Assembly: GCF_015864665.1 (NCBI RefSeq)
Contig: NZ_JADYWU010000002.1
Span: forward strand, 534,212-598,211
Direction: 5' to 3'
Length of the DNA: 64,000 nt
From: Salinibacterium sp. SWN167
Lineage (GTDB): Bacteria > Actinomycetota > Actinomycetes > Actinomycetales > Microbacteriaceae
Below are positions 62,274-64,000 of this stretch, piece by piece. The translations under genes and the position numbers were made by a program. A model generated the notes under the pieces. That model saw nothing but the letters and a program-made list of their open reading frames with translations, was not told the origin of the DNA and did no database searches. Position 1 is the stretch's first letter. The number at the start of each line of letters is the position of its first letter.

Positions 62274-63185
62274 ATGGGAGAAGTAGTTGGCGCTGGGCTG
62301 ATTGCCCACGTACCTACGATCATGTTGCCCAAAGAGATCCGCATGGAACTCAATGAGGGCAAAGATTCAACGCTCGTGGAAGGTCTCGAACGGCTCCGCA
62401 AGGATTACTTCGAGAATGACGATTACGACACTGTTGTCGTGCTCGACAGCCACTGGGCGACCACGGTTGAATTCGTCGTTACGGCGCACGAGCGCCGCCA
62501 CGGCAAGTTCACGTCAGAGGAGCTTCCTCGTGGAATGAGCGGTGTGCCGTACGACTTTATCGGCGACCCCGAGCTCGCGAAGCTCATGGGGGAGCAGGCC
62601 GAAAAGAACGGCACCTGGATCACCCCGATCGACGACGAGTACTTGCCAATCATGTACGCCACGATCAACCTGTGGGAATACCTCGGCAAGGGCTTGCCCG
62701 ACAAGAAGTGGGTCAGCGTTTCCATCTGTCAGACCGCGACTGACGAAGACTTCTTGCGCGCGGGGCGTGCGATTGGTGAAGCGATTGCCAAGAGCGACCG
62801 CCGCGTCATTCTGCTCGCCTCCGGTGCACTTTCGCACACCTTCTATAAGCTGCGCGATCTACGCAAGCACGAGATGGCCGATCCGGCCCACATTTTCTCG
62901 GATGCTGCCCGCGAGGCAGACTACGAACGTCTCGACTGGTTCAAGGCTGGCGACCACGCTCAGGTGTTGGAAACCATGCCCGCGTTCCAGAAGGTTCGCC
63001 CCGAGGCCATGTTTGGTCACTGGCTCATGACGGCGGGTGCCATCGGCGAAGAAGCCTGCACCGCCCCCGGCGTGATGTACAGCGAGTATGAAAATTCGAT
63101 CGGCACCGGTCAGGTGCACGTCTGGTTCCCGAAGCCCGAAGGCGGCTTCCCGGCAGCAAAGGATGTGGTCCTTTCTCGTGACTGA
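62274..63185 (+). CDS. hpaD: 3,4-dihydroxyphenylacetate 2,3-dioxygenase (class III extradiol)
   Basis: 303 residues from the ATG at 62274 with AAGGA upstream. LigB-type fold: IAHVPTIMLP, VVLDSHWATTVEF (His ligand), KFTSEELPRGM, LLASGALSHTF, and GTGQVHVWFPKPEGG at the C-terminus, which closely follow E. coli HpaD. It opens the homoprotocatechuate ring between carbons 2 and 3 using a metal ion and O2. Its stop overlaps the hpaG start by 8 bases, so it is tightly coupled. Confidence 0.94.
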   Translation: MGEVVGAGLIAHVPTIMLPKEIRMELNEGKDSTLVEGLERLRKDYFENDDYDTVVVLDSHWATTVEFVVTAHERRHGKFTSEELPRGMSGVPYDFIGDPELAKLMGEQAEKNGTWITPIDDEYLPIMYATINLWEYLGKGLPDKKWVSVSICQTATDEDFLRAGRAIGEAIAKSDRRVILLASGALSHTFYKLRDLRKHEMADPAHIFSDAAREADYERLDWFKAGDHAQVLETMPAFQKVRPEAMFGHWLMTAGAIGEEACTAPGVMYSEYENSIGTGQVHVWFPKPEGGFPAAKDVVLSRD

Positions 63186-64000
63186 GTTCCGCAGAGTACT
63201 TCTTGATGGCTACCCGACGCAGGTAACGCGCCACGGCGATGTTCTCGTCGCCGGCGATGGCCGCGAGGTTGGTGTCGACGAGGCAATTCACTTGCCGCCG
63301 ACCGAGCCGAGCAAGATCATTGCCGTGCACTTGAACTACGCCAGCCGCACCGAAGAGTTCATGACCAAGCTGCCCGCAGCTCCGACGTACTTTCAGAAGC
63401 CGGTCACCGCGCTCAACACTCACAAGGGTGATGTCGTGCGTCCCGAGGGCTGCAAGTGGTTGAACTTCGAAGGCGAAATCGTCATCGTGATCGGCCGCAC
63501 CTGCCGCAACGTGTCGCCCGACCAGGCCAGCGACTACATCGCCGGCTACTCGATCGGTAACGACTACGGTCTGCACGATTTCCGCGATACGGATGCCGGT
63601 TCGATGCTTCGTGTGAAGGGCAGCGACACGCTCGCTCCCGTTGGCCCCGGTCTCGTTACCGACTGGGATTTCCGCGGCAAGCAGTTGCGCACCATTGTGA
63701 ACGGTGAGGTCAAGCAAGACGACAGCACCGACAACATGGAGTGGGACATGAACTACCTCGTGGCCGATATCGCTCGCACAATTACGTTGAGCCCCGGAGA
63801 CATGCTGTTCTCGGGAACCCCCGCGTTCTCGCGTCCGGTTCAGCCTGGCGACGTTGTTGAGGTTGAAGTTGAAGGCCTGGGCAAGCTGACGAACCGTATC
63901 GTTACGGGCCCGACTGCCATCCGCACCGACGTGGGGGCACAACCCACCGAGAGCGAAGAGGTAATGTCGACAGCAATGGGTGGCGACTGGGAGTTCCGCG
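63178..64000 (+). CDS. hpaG: Fumarylacetoacetate-hydrolase-family isomerase/decarboxylase (HpaG type), 3' end outside window
   Basis: 274 residues are visible from the GTG at 63178-63180, which lies inside the hpaD 3' end. The frame remains open to base 64000. Motifs: SKIIAVHLNYASRTEEF, NFEGEIVIVIGRTCRNV (metal-binding Glu residues), NDYGLHDFRDTDAGSMLRVKG and FSGTPAFSRPVQPGDVVEVEV. HpaG decarboxylates and isomerises the product of HpaE (OPET decarboxylase / HHDD isomerase). The position as third gene after hpaE and hpaD fits the homoprotocatechuate operon; the visible length suggests a single-domain enzyme. Confidence 0.92.
   Translation, partial: MTEFRRVLLDGYPTQVTRHGDVLVAGDGREVGVDEAIHLPPTEPSKIIAVHLNYASRTEEFMTKLPAAPTYFQKPVTALNTHKGDVVRPEGCKWLNFEGEIVIVIGRTCRNVSPDQASDYIAGYSIGNDYGLHDFRDTDAGSMLRVKGSDTLAPVGPGLVTDWDFRGKQLRTIVNGEVKQDDSTDNMEWDMNYLVADIARTITLSPGDMLFSGTPAFSRPVQPGDVVEVEVEGLGKLTNRIVTGPTAIRTDVGAQPTESEEVMSTAMGGDWEFR

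Noticed and set aside
63025..63942. A 305-codon minus-strand open frame at the right edge
   Set aside because: Opposite strand encodes hpaG with full FAH-family motifs; this is its shadow.

Overview
The window is about 64 kb of chromosomal DNA from a high-GC actinobacterium, most likely Microbacteriaceae. The reasons are the codon use, frequent GTG and TTG starts, several families typical of Actinobacteria (DUF3107, Zincin_2, UPF0182, AdnAB), and a very common GGATGC/GCATCC hexamer I associate with that family. The genus cannot be read from the sequence (a Salinibacterium- or Rhodoglobus-like organism would fit). There is no rRNA, CRISPR, insertion sequence, integrase or phage gene. No gene-free stretch exceeds about 220 bases.

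Left part (1-32 kb) is a conserved actinobacterial backbone. It opens with a cut-off Mrp/ApbC ATPase, a DUF1003 membrane protein, an MgtE-N/CBS protein without membrane segments and a GSP17M-like membrane protein, an order I recall from mycobacteria (Rv1229c-Rv1234 region). Then come aminopeptidase P, a membrane-anchored EEP phosphatase, a PHP phosphoesterase, a PatB-type C-S lyase, L-lactate dehydrogenase, a DEAD-box helicase, a MiaE-like ferritin-fold protein and DUF3107. The DNA-repair block follows: adnA-adnB (ATGA overlap), a LysR/MFS pair, a degenerate phosphotransferase, a cysteine-free NudC and a short UvrD2. After these are a ThiF/cyclodehydratase-like protein, a Zincin_2 protein, a PDZ-Lon protease and a UPF0182 membrane protein. 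This resembles the mycobacterial Rv3193c-Rv3211 neighbourhood. An initiator tRNA follows at 32.1 kb.

Middle part (32-44 kb) is mixed: an SDR, a ThrE-like exporter with a Pro/Thr-rich extracytoplasmic region, an LPXTG surface protein with DUF11-type repeats, a TetR/VOC divergent pair, NadE, a two-gene ABC transporter and oligopeptidase B.

Right part (44-64 kb) is catabolic and the most interesting. First comes a gamma-glutamylation operon (GS-like ligase, PuuD-like hydrolase, aldehyde dehydrogenase, SDR, FCD regulator) divergent from an ethanolamine-type permease. No PuuB-type oxidase is present but an SDR is, so the set reads as ethanolamine -> gamma-glutamylethanolamide -> gamma-glutamylglycine -> glycine + glutamate. 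Second comes a set with an APC permease, an acetoacetate-decarboxylase-family protein, another GS-like ligase, a class I amidotransferase, a cupin, a group II PLP decarboxylase and a cytochrome P450. It runs into the homoprotocatechuate meta-cleavage genes hpaE-hpaD-hpaG behind a MarR regulator. Four promoter regions of this second set share a near-palindromic 14-mer of the type GTTYGGATACRAAC, which suggests one regulon.
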